In this document: positions 25,106 through 33,800 of the stretch, one piece after another | Position numbering within the stretch: the stretch's first letter is position 1 | Layout: every line of letters begins with the position of its first letter | DNA from: JANXSF01 sp043755435 | GTDB lineage: Bacteria; Acidobacteriota; Terriglobia; Bryobacterales; Bryobacteraceae | Direction: 5' to 3' | DNA: 64,000 nucleotides | Assembly (NCBI GenBank): GCA_043755435.1 | Contig: JAYUSZ010000181.1 | Coordinates: forward strand, 1-64,000 | Notes under the pieces: generated by a model | What the model was told of the DNA's origin: nothing | Database searches by the model: none | What the model saw: the letters and a program-made list of their open reading frames with translations, nothing else | Translations under genes and position numbers: made by a program

Positions 25106-26976
25106 GCTTTCGAACGGGGCTGTACACGATTCAGAGCTTGAGTTGAGTGTGGAACTGGGGCTAGAAGGGGAGCTTCAGCATGTGTCAACTGATGCAACGA
25201 AGCATCGTGAACGCTGAACTTGTCCGACCGGCCAATTTCCACCCACATTTCCGCAGGCATTCCCAAATCTGCGTGATCATCTGGTCCAAGTTGCCTGGTG
25301 ACAATTCCTAACAAGTCCCACTCAGCAATCATGTTGTTGATCCTGGTTTGAAAGCCTGCTTTCAAGTCACGCATCCAAAACAGCCGGTAATCAAAATGTT
25401 TTAGGCGCTGTGCTTTAGTAAGGGAAGTGTCCTTTGCCCGTTGATATCCATCCAGCGGGTAGACAGTGTTGGGCACCCGTGCAGGCCAATAAGCAGGCAA
25501 AGGTAAGTAAGTAGATTGATCGTAACCTGCAAGGCAACTTGCGGCATCAGTGTGCCAGGGAACTCCAGTCCATCGTGTTATGGATCCTGGCCCACTAGTC
25601 ATCAGTGGACCACCAGGGTACATGCAATGTGCGGGCCGAAGAATAGGACCATAGTCGTCAATTACAGGAGCACCCTCCGGGGCAACATTCAATCGGAAGG
25701 GAGCTTTCCACATGATTGCCGAACGGAATATCCATGTTATTTCAATGCCTGGATGAAACGGCCCACCCAAACATTGTTCCAATGCTGAGCGGTCAAGCGC
25801 CGCCGTGCGATCGGCAATCGGCAGGTCTTCAAGAACGGCGGGTGTACTAAGAAACCCCGTCAAATCATTTTCAAAATCACCCAGGGACCAGCGTTCCAAC
25901 CAATCGTGCTGGGTGTGAGTGATAGACAAATACTGAAACGGGGTGTTTGGAAAATCACCATGCCCGTCTCCATACATCGGCGGCAGTTTTTCTGCTTGCA
26001 CCTGCTGGCCGCTTGGGTCGCGGAAGTTGCTAAAAACAGTTTTCCGCAAACCCTCATTCGTTGGCGAAGGGTCAGCTAGTTTCAGCAGATTTTCCCGCAG
26101 CGTGAATTCGCTGGGTGAATTTGCACCAAACAGGAAATAGTAACCTTGGTTGACCCACTGTAGATCCACCATGCGATGCAGGATGGGGCGGATATGTTGG
26201 GTGAACATGATTTTCTTAACCGGTGGAATCATGCCTTGTCGTGTATATAGATCAATCACTACGTCATACATGGTTACCGGCGAATCGATACCTGGGGCGA
26301 AGTTCGGCGGGGTCACCACAACTGTTGCGGGCTCGGCTTCAAAGGTGTGGTTGCCAACCGTGATGGTGGCGCGAACGGGCCCGTCGGAAGTATCGTCATA
26401 CCAACCGTCGTTATTGGCAAATGTGGTGGCCGGTATCGAAGAGTGGTCGAACGCAGCACCTAAACCTCGGCCACCTAAAACTATCAGGCGTCCTTTATCG
26501 TCGGTACGCAATTCACCCAGATAAACCTTGATTCCTTCGCATTCGCCGGTATCGAATAGCTTGCCTTGTTGATCGATGCCGGAAATGGATCGGGGCCCAG
26601 GATCAATCACCAGCTTGGCCCGATCGGCACCCACATAGTTCATGTTTCGGAAAGTTGACTCCAGCGCGAAGTCTCCCAAATCCATTGCATTGTTAAATTG
26701 ATACCAGGCGGATTTCCGATTGGCGATGTGGACGCGCCAATCGATTTTCGCATCGGTGTCTGTGATCTCCTGAACTGCTTGTCCGTTGGCATCCAATCCG
26801 AAAACGCGAAACAGCGCAGCTTGACGCTTCACTCGGCCTTGGGCATCTTTGAATGGTGGAGGTGGGCTGTGACCGGGGAGATCCGGGGAAAGAAAAAACT
26901 CGTCTGGAGAATTGCCTACCCGGGCAATTCCAATGCCCGGGTAGATGGCGTAGCTAACAACTGTATCTAGCACCAT
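25102..26976 (-). CDS. LodA/GoxA-like cysteine-tryptophyl-quinone amine oxidase
   Basis: A 624-residue oxidase of the family that includes lysine epsilon-oxidase and glycine oxidase. The N-terminus has the family start (YAIYPGIGIARVGNSPDEFF) and GGRGLGAAFDHS follows. Cys481 in TDAASCLAG has an Asp four residues before it (Asp477), as Asp512-Cys516 in LodA. The Trp partner is not certain: Trp534 (LFWMRD) and Trp553 (AEWDLLG) are candidates, at 53 and 72 residues against about 65 in LodA. Family members release H2O2 and ammonia while oxidising primary amines of amino acids or, in this setting, perhaps peptide lysines. The protein is about 100 residues shorter than LodA. It starts 12 bases after the Lys-rich peptide gene. 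Confidence 0.85.
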   Translation of the reverse strand: MVLDTVVSYAIYPGIGIARVGNSPDEFFLSPDLPGHSPPPPFKDAQGRVKRQAALFRVFGLDANGQAVQEITDTDAKIDWRVHIANRKSAWYQFNNAMDLGDFALESTFRNMNYVGADRAKLVIDPGPRSISGIDQQGKLFDTGECEGIKVYLGELRTDDKGRLIVLGGRGLGAAFDHSSIPATTFANNDGWYDDTSDGPVRATITVGNHTFEAEPATVVVTPPNFAPGIDSPVTMYDVVIDLYTRQGMIPPVKKIMFTQHIRPILHRMVDLQWVNQGYYFLFGANSPSEFTLRENLLKLADPSPTNEGLRKTVFSNFRDPSGQQVQAEKLPPMYGDGHGDFPNTPFQYLSITHTQHDWLERWSLGDFENDLTGFLSTPAVLEDLPIADRTAALDRSALEQCLGGPFHPGIEITWIFRSAIMWKAPFRLNVAPEGAPVIDDYGPILRPAHCMYPGGPLMTSGPGSITRWTGVPWHTDAASCLAGYDQSTYLPLPAYWPARVPNTVYPLDGYQRAKDTSLTKAQRLKHFDYRLFWMRDLKAGFQTRINNMIAEWDLLGIVTRQLGPDDHADLGMPAEMWVEIGRSDKFSVHDASLHQLTHAEAPLLAPVPHSTQALNRVQPRSKA

Positions 26977-26988
26977 GAGATTGAATCC

Positions 26989-27216
26989 TTACTTCTTTTT
27001 CTTAGCGGCAACCTTCTTAACTACTTTCTTGCCAGGCTGTGTTCCCTTTGCTACAACTTTCTTCTTCGCTTTGCCACCAGGGGTTCCCTTAGCTACAACC
27101 TTCTTCTTCGCTTTACCGCCAGGAGTCCCCTTTGCTACGACCTTCTTCGCTTTACCACCAGGGGTTCCTTTTGCTACAACCTTCTTCTTTACTACTTTTT
27201 TCGTTGCTGATTTCAT
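26989..27216 (-). CDS. Lys-rich repeat peptide (VVAKGTPGGKAKK repeats)
   Basis: A 75-residue very basic protein with 29 Lys. Three full units VVAKGTPGGKAKK(K) and a fourth, VVAKGTQPGKK, are flanked by KK-rich ends. The frame is open upstream to 27306, but ATG 27216 has AGGAG at 27224-27228 with a 7-base spacer and opens the repeat region, so that start is taken. It resembles histone-H1-like bacterial DNA-binding proteins in composition. The alternative, suggested by context, is a substrate: the Lys residues could be oxidised by the LodA-like enzyme 12 bases downstream, and the Thr-Pro in each unit is a typical O-glycosylation site for the transferase encoded 22 bases upstream. No signal peptide is seen. 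Confidence 0.8.
   Translation of the reverse strand: MKSATKKVVKKKVVAKGTPGGKAKKVVAKGTPGGKAKKKVVAKGTPGGKAKKKVVAKGTQPGKKVVKKVAAKKKK
27000..27190 (-). repeat. Tandem 39-42 bp coding repeats in the Lys-rich peptide gene
   Basis: Units containing GGTTCC(C/T)TT(A/T)GC(T/A)AC on the plus strand recur about four times, with codon-level variation between units, so the amino-acid repeat is kept while bases drift. This suggests selection on the peptide. Confidence 0.75.
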
Positions 27217-27238
27217 TCTGATTCTCCTTTTATTCCAG

Positions 27239-28186
27239 TCATCTTTTACGAGCGACCGGCTTACTCGTTGTCCGTCGGAATCGACGGAAAAACCATGCAT
27301 CATCATGCACTCTACGTTCAGACCAGCGAGCCCGGCGCACCGCCGCGTCGCTATCTACTGTGAGTGCCAGTGCTGCAGAAAAACCTTCATACTCCTGCAG
27401 TGCGTCCACAACCTGTTTGAATCGGGTGGGTGCAAAGTGGATCATTGCCAACCGCAACCGGTTGTGAAGAATTGTGGCTGATTCAATCGGATAGGGTTGC
27501 TCAAGTTGGCGGAAGAAGTGCAGCACCTCCACCGAAGGCTCAATCCATTGTTCATAACCCAACAGCCACAACCGCATAAAGAACTCGTTATCCACTCCGC
27601 CGGAGCAAATCATGCCATCGTCGAACCCACCCACTTTTTCAAAAACGTCGCGGCGGATAGCTACGCAACATCCAGGCAGAATCGGCACACGAGTCGGGCG
27701 TCCTTTGGTTTCATCTACCCAGGCTGCATTCAAGGCGTCGTCCTGCAGGTAAAGCCCAAAGCCACGCCACTCACGATTTTCAACGTCAATGATGGTTGGT
27801 GCCGCACCACCCACTGAAGGATCAGCAGCGCGCTCCAACAGTGGTTGCCACCAATTTTCCTGAAGCCAAATGTGAGCATCGCAAAAAATCAGAACCCTGC
27901 CTCGCGTATTCTTCGCTCCGAAGTTGCGAGCACCGGCTACACCAAGGCCAGAGGATCGCAATAGTTTTGCTGGTGCATGGCGGCTGTTCAGGAAGCGAGT
28001 TGACCCGTCCGTTGAACCATCATCCACCACCAACATTTCGGTACTGGAAGGTAATGTGTCTCGCAAATTTTCCAATGTTTGGCGGAGATATGCACGCTCG
28101 TTGCGAGCGATCACCACTACACTCATGTCTATTTTGTTCGTGGAAGGGGGCATTTTCCTATTGAACTTGTAATGGGATAGTACCAT
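27239..28186 (-). CDS. Glycosyltransferase family 2 protein with DxH motif (polypeptide GalNAc-transferase-like)
   Basis: A 315-residue GT-A transferase. VVVIARNERAYLRQTLENL and MLVVDDGSTDGSTRF form the N-terminal half. The metal site reads FCDAHIWLQENWWQPLL, with DAH (a DxH motif) instead of DxD. DxH followed by a Trp-rich acceptor segment and a PxIID stretch is characteristic of the GT27 polypeptide N-acetylgalactosaminyltransferases; GGVDNEFFMRLWLLGYE matches their second catalytic block. Similarity to that group is by eye. The best start is uncertain: ATG 28186, 28153 (AGGA before it) or 28126. It is the first gene of the LodA operon and is divergent from another GT2 gene, with a 26-base gap. 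Confidence 0.8.
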   Translation of the reverse strand: MVLSHYKFNRKMPPSTNKIDMSVVVIARNERAYLRQTLENLRDTLPSSTEMLVVDDGSTDGSTRFLNSRHAPAKLLRSSGLGVAGARNFGAKNTRGRVLIFCDAHIWLQENWWQPLLERAADPSVGGAAPTIIDVENREWRGFGLYLQDDALNAAWVDETKGRPTRVPILPGCCVAIRRDVFEKVGGFDDGMICSGGVDNEFFMRLWLLGYEQWIEPSVEVLHFFRQLEQPYPIESATILHNRLRLAMIHFAPTRFKQVVDALQEYEGFSAALALTVDSDAAVRRARWSERRVHDDAWFFRRFRRTTSKPVARKR

Positions 28187-28212
28187 AGGTTTAGTTAAAT
28201 TTCACCCAAATT

Positions 28213-28953
28213 ATGAGCAACGAGCTAATTTCCTGCATCCTCGCTACGCGCAATCGCCAGCGATTCATTGAACAAGCGCTTCGATGCTTCGAAGCACAGA
28301 CATATCGGAACAGCGAATTAATAGTCGTCGATGATGGAGACGAACCAGTGCGAAACGCATGCCTGGGCCGTCGAAACGTACGTTACATCGGCTTGCCAAC
28401 GCCCACATTGACCGGTACGAAAATGAACATTGGCATAGCAAGTGCCAGTGGCAACATACTGCAGAAGTACGATGACGATGATTATTATCATCCGAAATTT
28501 CTTGAGACTGCTATAGCGCACATGCCTGTCCGCGGGCGTGATCACGCGATTGTTGCCTGGGATTGTTTCCTTGGTCTTGAAGTGGGAGACCCACAGATTC
28601 GTTTTTCCGGACATGGTTGGAAGGTTGGTGGAACGCTTTCGTTTAGCCGCGCACTGTGGGAGAGAAAACCATTTCGCGATCTGCCGCGGTCGATTGATTC
28701 CTGGTTTCTGAAAGACCACAAAAAATCTGCGCGCGTGATTCCTGTATGCGCACCGCAGTATTACGTAGTGGTGCGGCATGGTAACAACACCTGGAAATAT
28801 GTTGACTACGGCCGCCCCGTGGAAGACTATTTCAAAGAGTTGGATGTGTGGCCGAAGCCCATTGAAAAAGTTGTGGCACGGCGTGATCGGGAATTCTATT
28901 TGTCGCTAGTGAATGCAGATAAGCCAAAGCGCACCCGGTGGATAAGAATATGA
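28213..28953 (+). CDS. Glycosyltransferase family 2 protein
   Basis: A 246-residue GT-A transferase with LISCILATRNRQRFIEQAL, ELIVVDDGDEP and the acidic metal site QKYDDDDYYHP. It has no membrane helices. It is divergent from the LodA-operon transferase and its stop overlaps the next gene as ATGA. Acceptor and sugar are unknown; it may belong functionally with the divergent operon. Confidence 0.87.
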   Translation: MSNELISCILATRNRQRFIEQALRCFEAQTYRNSELIVVDDGDEPVRNACLGRRNVRYIGLPTPTLTGTKMNIGIASASGNILQKYDDDDYYHPKFLETAIAHMPVRGRDHAIVAWDCFLGLEVGDPQIRFSGHGWKVGGTLSFSRALWERKPFRDLPRSIDSWFLKDHKKSARVIPVCAPQYYVVVRHGNNTWKYVDYGRPVEDYFKELDVWPKPIEKVVARRDREFYLSLVNADKPKRTRWIRI

Positions 28954-29315
28954 AAAAAGAAGAAAGCCTGCTGAAGCAGGTTGCCGGTATCTGTCTGGCT
29001 CTTGCTGGTGTAACGCAGGAAACACGCCCGAGCTGCACAATTTTCCGAGCCGGTAAGAAGGTGTTCGTCTATTTCTTAAATGAAGATCACAGTGATGGAA
29101 TTCTCTCAGTTTGTTGCAAGGTGTTCCCAGGGGACAATCAGGCTTTAGTGGCCGCAGAGCCTAAACGGTTTTATCTTCCCGATTACATTGGAGCCAAAGG
29201 ATGGGTGGGTCTGCGGCTAGATGTTGGCAAAGTAGATTGGGAAGAAGTGCAGCAACTGGTGTTAGGTAGCTATAAATTGACCGCACCCAAGAAGTTGCTG
29301 AAGCCGCTATCCTAA
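28950..29315 (+). CDS. MmcQ/YjbR family DNA-binding-like protein
   Basis: A 121-residue protein with the YjbR C-terminal signature YIGAKGWVGLRLDVGKVDW followed by EEVQQLVLGSYKLTAPKKL. The family has a double-wing fold; physiological role is poorly known. A GTG at 28938 is in frame, but ATG 28950 overlaps the glycosyltransferase stop (ATGA) and is preferred. The next gene begins one base after its stop. Confidence 0.85.
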   Translation: MKKEESLLKQVAGICLALAGVTQETRPSCTIFRAGKKVFVYFLNEDHSDGILSVCCKVFPGDNQALVAAEPKRFYLPDYIGAKGWVGLRLDVGKVDWEEVQQLVLGSYKLTAPKKLLKPLS

Positions 29316-29316
29316 A

Positions 29317-30744
29317 ATGAACCAGATGTTCCCATCATTCTCTTTATCCAGGCGCGGATTGCTATCCGCTTTGGCCTTCCCCGCTATTGCGGCACCTAAA
29401 CAAACTTCCATCCGCGTTGAGGAAGTAAGTTTCTCATTTGAAGATATTCGCTATCGCTCTCCATACAAGTTTGGAGGTGTGGCAGTGGACCGTGCCACCT
29501 TGCTGAATGTGCAATGCACAGTGCGAACGCGCAATGGAAAAATGGCAAAGGGGTTTGGTTCCATGCCCCTTGGAAACGTGTGGGCTTTCCCTTCGCGCAC
29601 GCTTCCTTACGATGGAACGTTAGGTGCGATGAAAGAGTTGGCCAGCAGGCTTGGGCCACTAACCGCAAGCTATAAAGAATACGGCCACCCAATCGACATC
29701 AATACCGCTTTGGAACCAGCCTACTTGAAGGCTGCGGCGGAAGCCAGTGCCGCTTTGAAGCTTATAGTTCCCATTCCGAAACTTTGCACGCTGGTAACAG
29801 CCAGCCCATTTGATGTGGCAATTCACGATGCTTTCGGCAAAGTACACAAACGGAATTGCTACTCCACTTACGGCCCCGATCTGATGGAGCGGGATTTGTC
29901 AGCCTACCTTGGCACTTCCTTCCGTGGTGAGTATCTGAACAAGTATCTGCTTCAAAAACCCCGCCCCTCCGTGAATTTGTACCATTCAGTTGGCGGGTCG
30001 GATTCGCTGACTGCCGAGCAATTGACAACGCGAATCAACGATGGATTACCGGAAACACTTCCCGATTGGATTCGCTACAACGGACTGCACCATATCAAAA
30101 TAAAGCTGCAAGGTGATGAACTGAAATGGGACGTGGACCGCGTGGTTGCCATTGATAGAATCGCGCAGGAAACCAGTCCTGCTGTTGATTGGCGTTATTG
30201 TGTGGACTTCAACGAACGCTGCCCGAACGTGGAATATCTGCTGGAGTTTCTACGCAAGGTGAAGGAGCAAACTCCCAAAGGTTTTGAGCGAATTGAATAC
30301 ATTGAGCAACCAACTGCCCGTGATTTAAAGGCTGATCGGGCCAATGTGATGCATCAGGCGGCGAAGCTACGTCCAGTGGTGATTGACGAATCACTGACAG
30401 ATCTTGAAGCGCTGCTTATGGCAAGGGAGCTTGGATATTCGGGAATCGCATTGAAAGCCTGCAAAGGGCAAAGCCAAGCAATGCTTATGGCGGCAGCAGG
30501 ACAGAAGTACAAGATGTTTCTTTGTGTTCAGGACTTGAGTTGCCCGGGCGCTTCCTTGATTCATTCGGCTAGCATCGCCTCGCGCGTTCCCGGCGTTTCT
30601 GGAATCGAAGCGAATTCACGGCAGTATCTACCATCTGCGAACCAAGCGTGGGCTGGTAAATTTCCGGGAATTTTCGCCATTAAGAAGGGCGTGCTGGATA
30701 CGTCCCGACTTGACGGAATGGGCATCGGTGCAGTCGACGCTTGA
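29317..30744 (+). CDS. Secreted enolase-superfamily (MLE-like) enzyme
   Basis: A 475-residue protein with a Tat-type leader (LSRRGLLSALAFPAIAA). The barrel shows the muconate-lactonizing subgroup residues: IKIKL (K-x-K), CVDFNE (Asp), EYIEQP (Glu), VVIDES (Glu) and ALKACKGQS (Lys of the sixth strand). The subgroup includes cycloisomerases, o-succinylbenzoate synthases and dipeptide epimerases; the substrate here is unknown, and export makes OSBS unlikely. The gene immediately follows YjbR and precedes a TonB receptor, whose ligand may be related. Confidence 0.85.
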   Translation: MNQMFPSFSLSRRGLLSALAFPAIAAPKQTSIRVEEVSFSFEDIRYRSPYKFGGVAVDRATLLNVQCTVRTRNGKMAKGFGSMPLGNVWAFPSRTLPYDGTLGAMKELASRLGPLTASYKEYGHPIDINTALEPAYLKAAAEASAALKLIVPIPKLCTLVTASPFDVAIHDAFGKVHKRNCYSTYGPDLMERDLSAYLGTSFRGEYLNKYLLQKPRPSVNLYHSVGGSDSLTAEQLTTRINDGLPETLPDWIRYNGLHHIKIKLQGDELKWDVDRVVAIDRIAQETSPAVDWRYCVDFNERCPNVEYLLEFLRKVKEQTPKGFERIEYIEQPTARDLKADRANVMHQAAKLRPVVIDESLTDLEALLMARELGYSGIALKACKGQSQAMLMAAAGQKYKMFLCVQDLSCPGASLIHSASIASRVPGVSGIEANSRQYLPSANQAWAGKFPGIFAIKKGVLDTSRLDGMGIGAVDA

Positions 30745-30829
30745 CCCACGCGCTTGACCAGCAAGATTGACTTAACTTGACGATTGTTATAGCATCGCGG
30801 AATCGATTCTGTACAGTGATGAGGTCCGT

Positions 30830-33800
30830 GTGTCCAGACATTTGTCCGCATTCATTCTATTTGTCCTCGCATTTTCGAATACAGTCTTGGGGCAAGGGGT
30901 AACAGGCCAAATTTCAGGAACTGTAACCGATTCCGGGGGATCCTCCATAGCGGGAGCTTCCGTCCGCTTAACCCATGAACTTTCCCAACAGGTACGCGAG
31001 TTCACCACGGAACCAAGTGGAGATTTTCAATTCCCCAACTTAGTTCCAGGCGACTATACCGTTCGAATTGAGCGTTCCGGATTCAAGACTTATTCGCAAA
31101 AATCAATCAAGGTAAGCGCAGAAGATCGGGTTACCTTGGGCCAGCTGAAATTGACAGTCGGTGAAGTTAGCAGCACTATCCAAGTGATTGCCGAAAGTTC
31201 TCGGGTATCCACTGAAACATCGGACCGGTCGATCTTGATTGACCGCCAGCAGATTGAAGATACTCCAATCAGCGGGCGTGATTATCTGGGGATTCTCCGC
31301 TCTCTGCCGGGCGTCCAGATGGTTTCAACTAACGACATGCCTGGCTGGTTCAATACGGAAAATAACTTGGTGAACGGCGGCCAGAGCGGTCAATTCGTAG
31401 TTACTCTGGATGGCATTATCAGCCAGGATAGCGGTGCGCCACGAACTGGCGGTTACCTTGCGCCGAACGTCGATGCCATTGGTGAAGTGAAAGTACTGGT
31501 GTCCAACTACACTGCTGAATCCGGAGCGCGCGCCGGTGGGCAAATGAATGTGTCCATCAAAAATGGGACGAATCAGTATCATGGCTCCGCTTACCATTTC
31601 TGGCGGCATGAAATGCTGTCTGCCAACGAGTTCTTCAATAACAAGAACGTGACCATAGTAAATGGCGTGGGAGTGCCAATTGCCAAACCTCGCTACCGCT
31701 TTCAGAATCCTGGAGCAACCATAGGCGGGCCTGTAATCATCCCAGGCCTCGGCTTCAACAAAAGCCGTACTCGAATGTTCTTTTTCTTTTCGGAAGACTA
31801 TCTGCATACCTTGACCACTGGTGGCGTGAATGGCTTCAACATGCCAAGCAGTTTGGAACGTGCGGGGGACTTTTCGCAAACAGTAACCAGCACAGGCCTA
31901 AAAATTGGAATCAAGGATCCACTGGCTGGCGGTGTTTTCCCCGACAATATCATTCCGCCTAGCCGCATTCATCCCATAGGTAGCGCCATGATGAATTTGT
32001 TTCCGAACCCTTCCACTGTTGACCCGTCTGGCAGGCGTGGTTTCAATGGACAATATCAGTTCAATCGCGACCGTCCGCGCGAAGACCGCATTCTACGTAT
32101 CGACATTAGTCTAGGTCCCAAAACCAGTTCTTACGTCCGTTTGATTCAGGATTTCCAAGCGGACCGAGGAGTGGGTGCAACCCTCAATGGCGGCGGAGCC
32201 TGGGGACAGTTCGCCAGTAACTACGATATTCAATCGGCGGGTGCTGTTTATAGTGTCATTCACACGTTTCGCCACAATTTGATCAATGAATCCACTGTTG
32301 GAATTAACCGTGGAACACAGAGTACCTATGCTGCAGACCTTGAAAAATTTAAAGCCATCAATGATCTATCTGCACTGACAGGGCCAGATGGAAAGCAGGT
32401 GAAGTTGCCGCAATTTTTCAATGCGAACTACTTGAACATCATTCCAAATATCCGCTTCACCACCAATAGCCCCCAATCGGCCGGGCAAGCTGTAACCGCT
32501 CCGCCCAGTTTCACATTCGATAGCCGCTGGCCGTTCCATGGCACCGATCAGTTGACGAACATCACAGACAATATTACTTGGATCAAGAAGAGACACACAG
32601 TAAAAGCAGGCTTCTATTTTGAACGCAATTCCAGGAACGTAAGTGTTTATTCTACTTACAATGCCGCTGGTTCTTATTGGTTTGGATCCGATACCGCGAA
32701 TCCAAATGATACAGGCTACGCCTACTCAAATTTGATGTTGGGAACCGTTCAAGCCTATGGTGAGGACAATGGAAAGCTGATCAATCATGCCCGATATAAC
32801 CAAGTGGAATGGTTTTTCCAGGACACATGGAAAGCCACGCGGCGCCTAACTTTCGATCTCGGAATTCGATTTCAAGTGCTGCAGCCGACATACTCTCAAG
32901 GAGCGACTTTAGGTTTGTTCAACGGCGATTCCTACGATAAGAAAAAATCCGGACAGCTGTTGTTTCCAGCCCTAGTAAATGGTCAGAAGGTTGCAATCAA
33001 TCCTCAAACAAAAGCCACCTATTTGTTCGCTCGGGCAACGTCGTTCGATCCGGCATCTTATCCCGCTGATGGGTTGCCTTACTCGGGCATCAATCAGTAC
33101 AAGGATAAATTCTTCCACACTCCTCCAGTTCAATACGGTCCGCGTCTGGGCTTTGCTTGGGACGTGTTTGGGAAAGGTAAAACGGCTATTCGCGGTGGGT
33201 TTGGCATTTTCTATGGCAGGGCTTATGGCGTCGATACGATTGGAGCGACTGCTTCCGGCGTAGGCCCAATGGCTGCCCCACCTGCCTTTCGTGCTCCAAT
33301 CTACTACAACACCACCTTCGACAATCTTCTTACTACTCAAGGCTTCTATGGTGCGCAGAACGTTACTGGCGGGTCGCAGGATTATAAGAACCCCACCACT
33401 TACAATTGGAGTTTTGGAATTCAACAAGACCTTCGCAAGGGAGTGATTCTGGATGTCTCTTATGTGGCGAACGTTTTCCATCATGGATTTGGCACTGCGA
33501 ATGACGCGAATTCAGTACCTCCACTAACGACTTGGACTCCCCAAGGCGGCCCAAACAAAACCTACCTTGATCCCACCAGTGCCAATAATGGTACGGGCGC
33601 TTTCTATGGTGTTAATTTGATTCGTGGGTTACAAAAGTATGAAGGATATGGGTCAATCAGCACTTACACCAGCGCGGGAGAATCTTCTTATAATTCGTTA
33701 CAGGCGCAGGTGAACAAACGCTTCAATAAGCGTTATCAGTTCAGCGTGAATTACACCTGGTCGAAGACCATCATATTTAGCCGCCAACAATGGATCCCCG

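Noticed and set aside
27000..27190. CRISPR-like or intergenic repetition
   Set aside because: Units are in codon phase and encode the Lys-rich peptide with a ribosome site.
6315..28183. TAGTAC motif in several gene gaps (6315, 10228, 13161, 28178) as a shared operator
   Set aside because: A 6-mer on both strands is expected a few times in this much gap sequence; GTACTA also occurs within genes. Only the PadR palindrome is kept, at low confidence.
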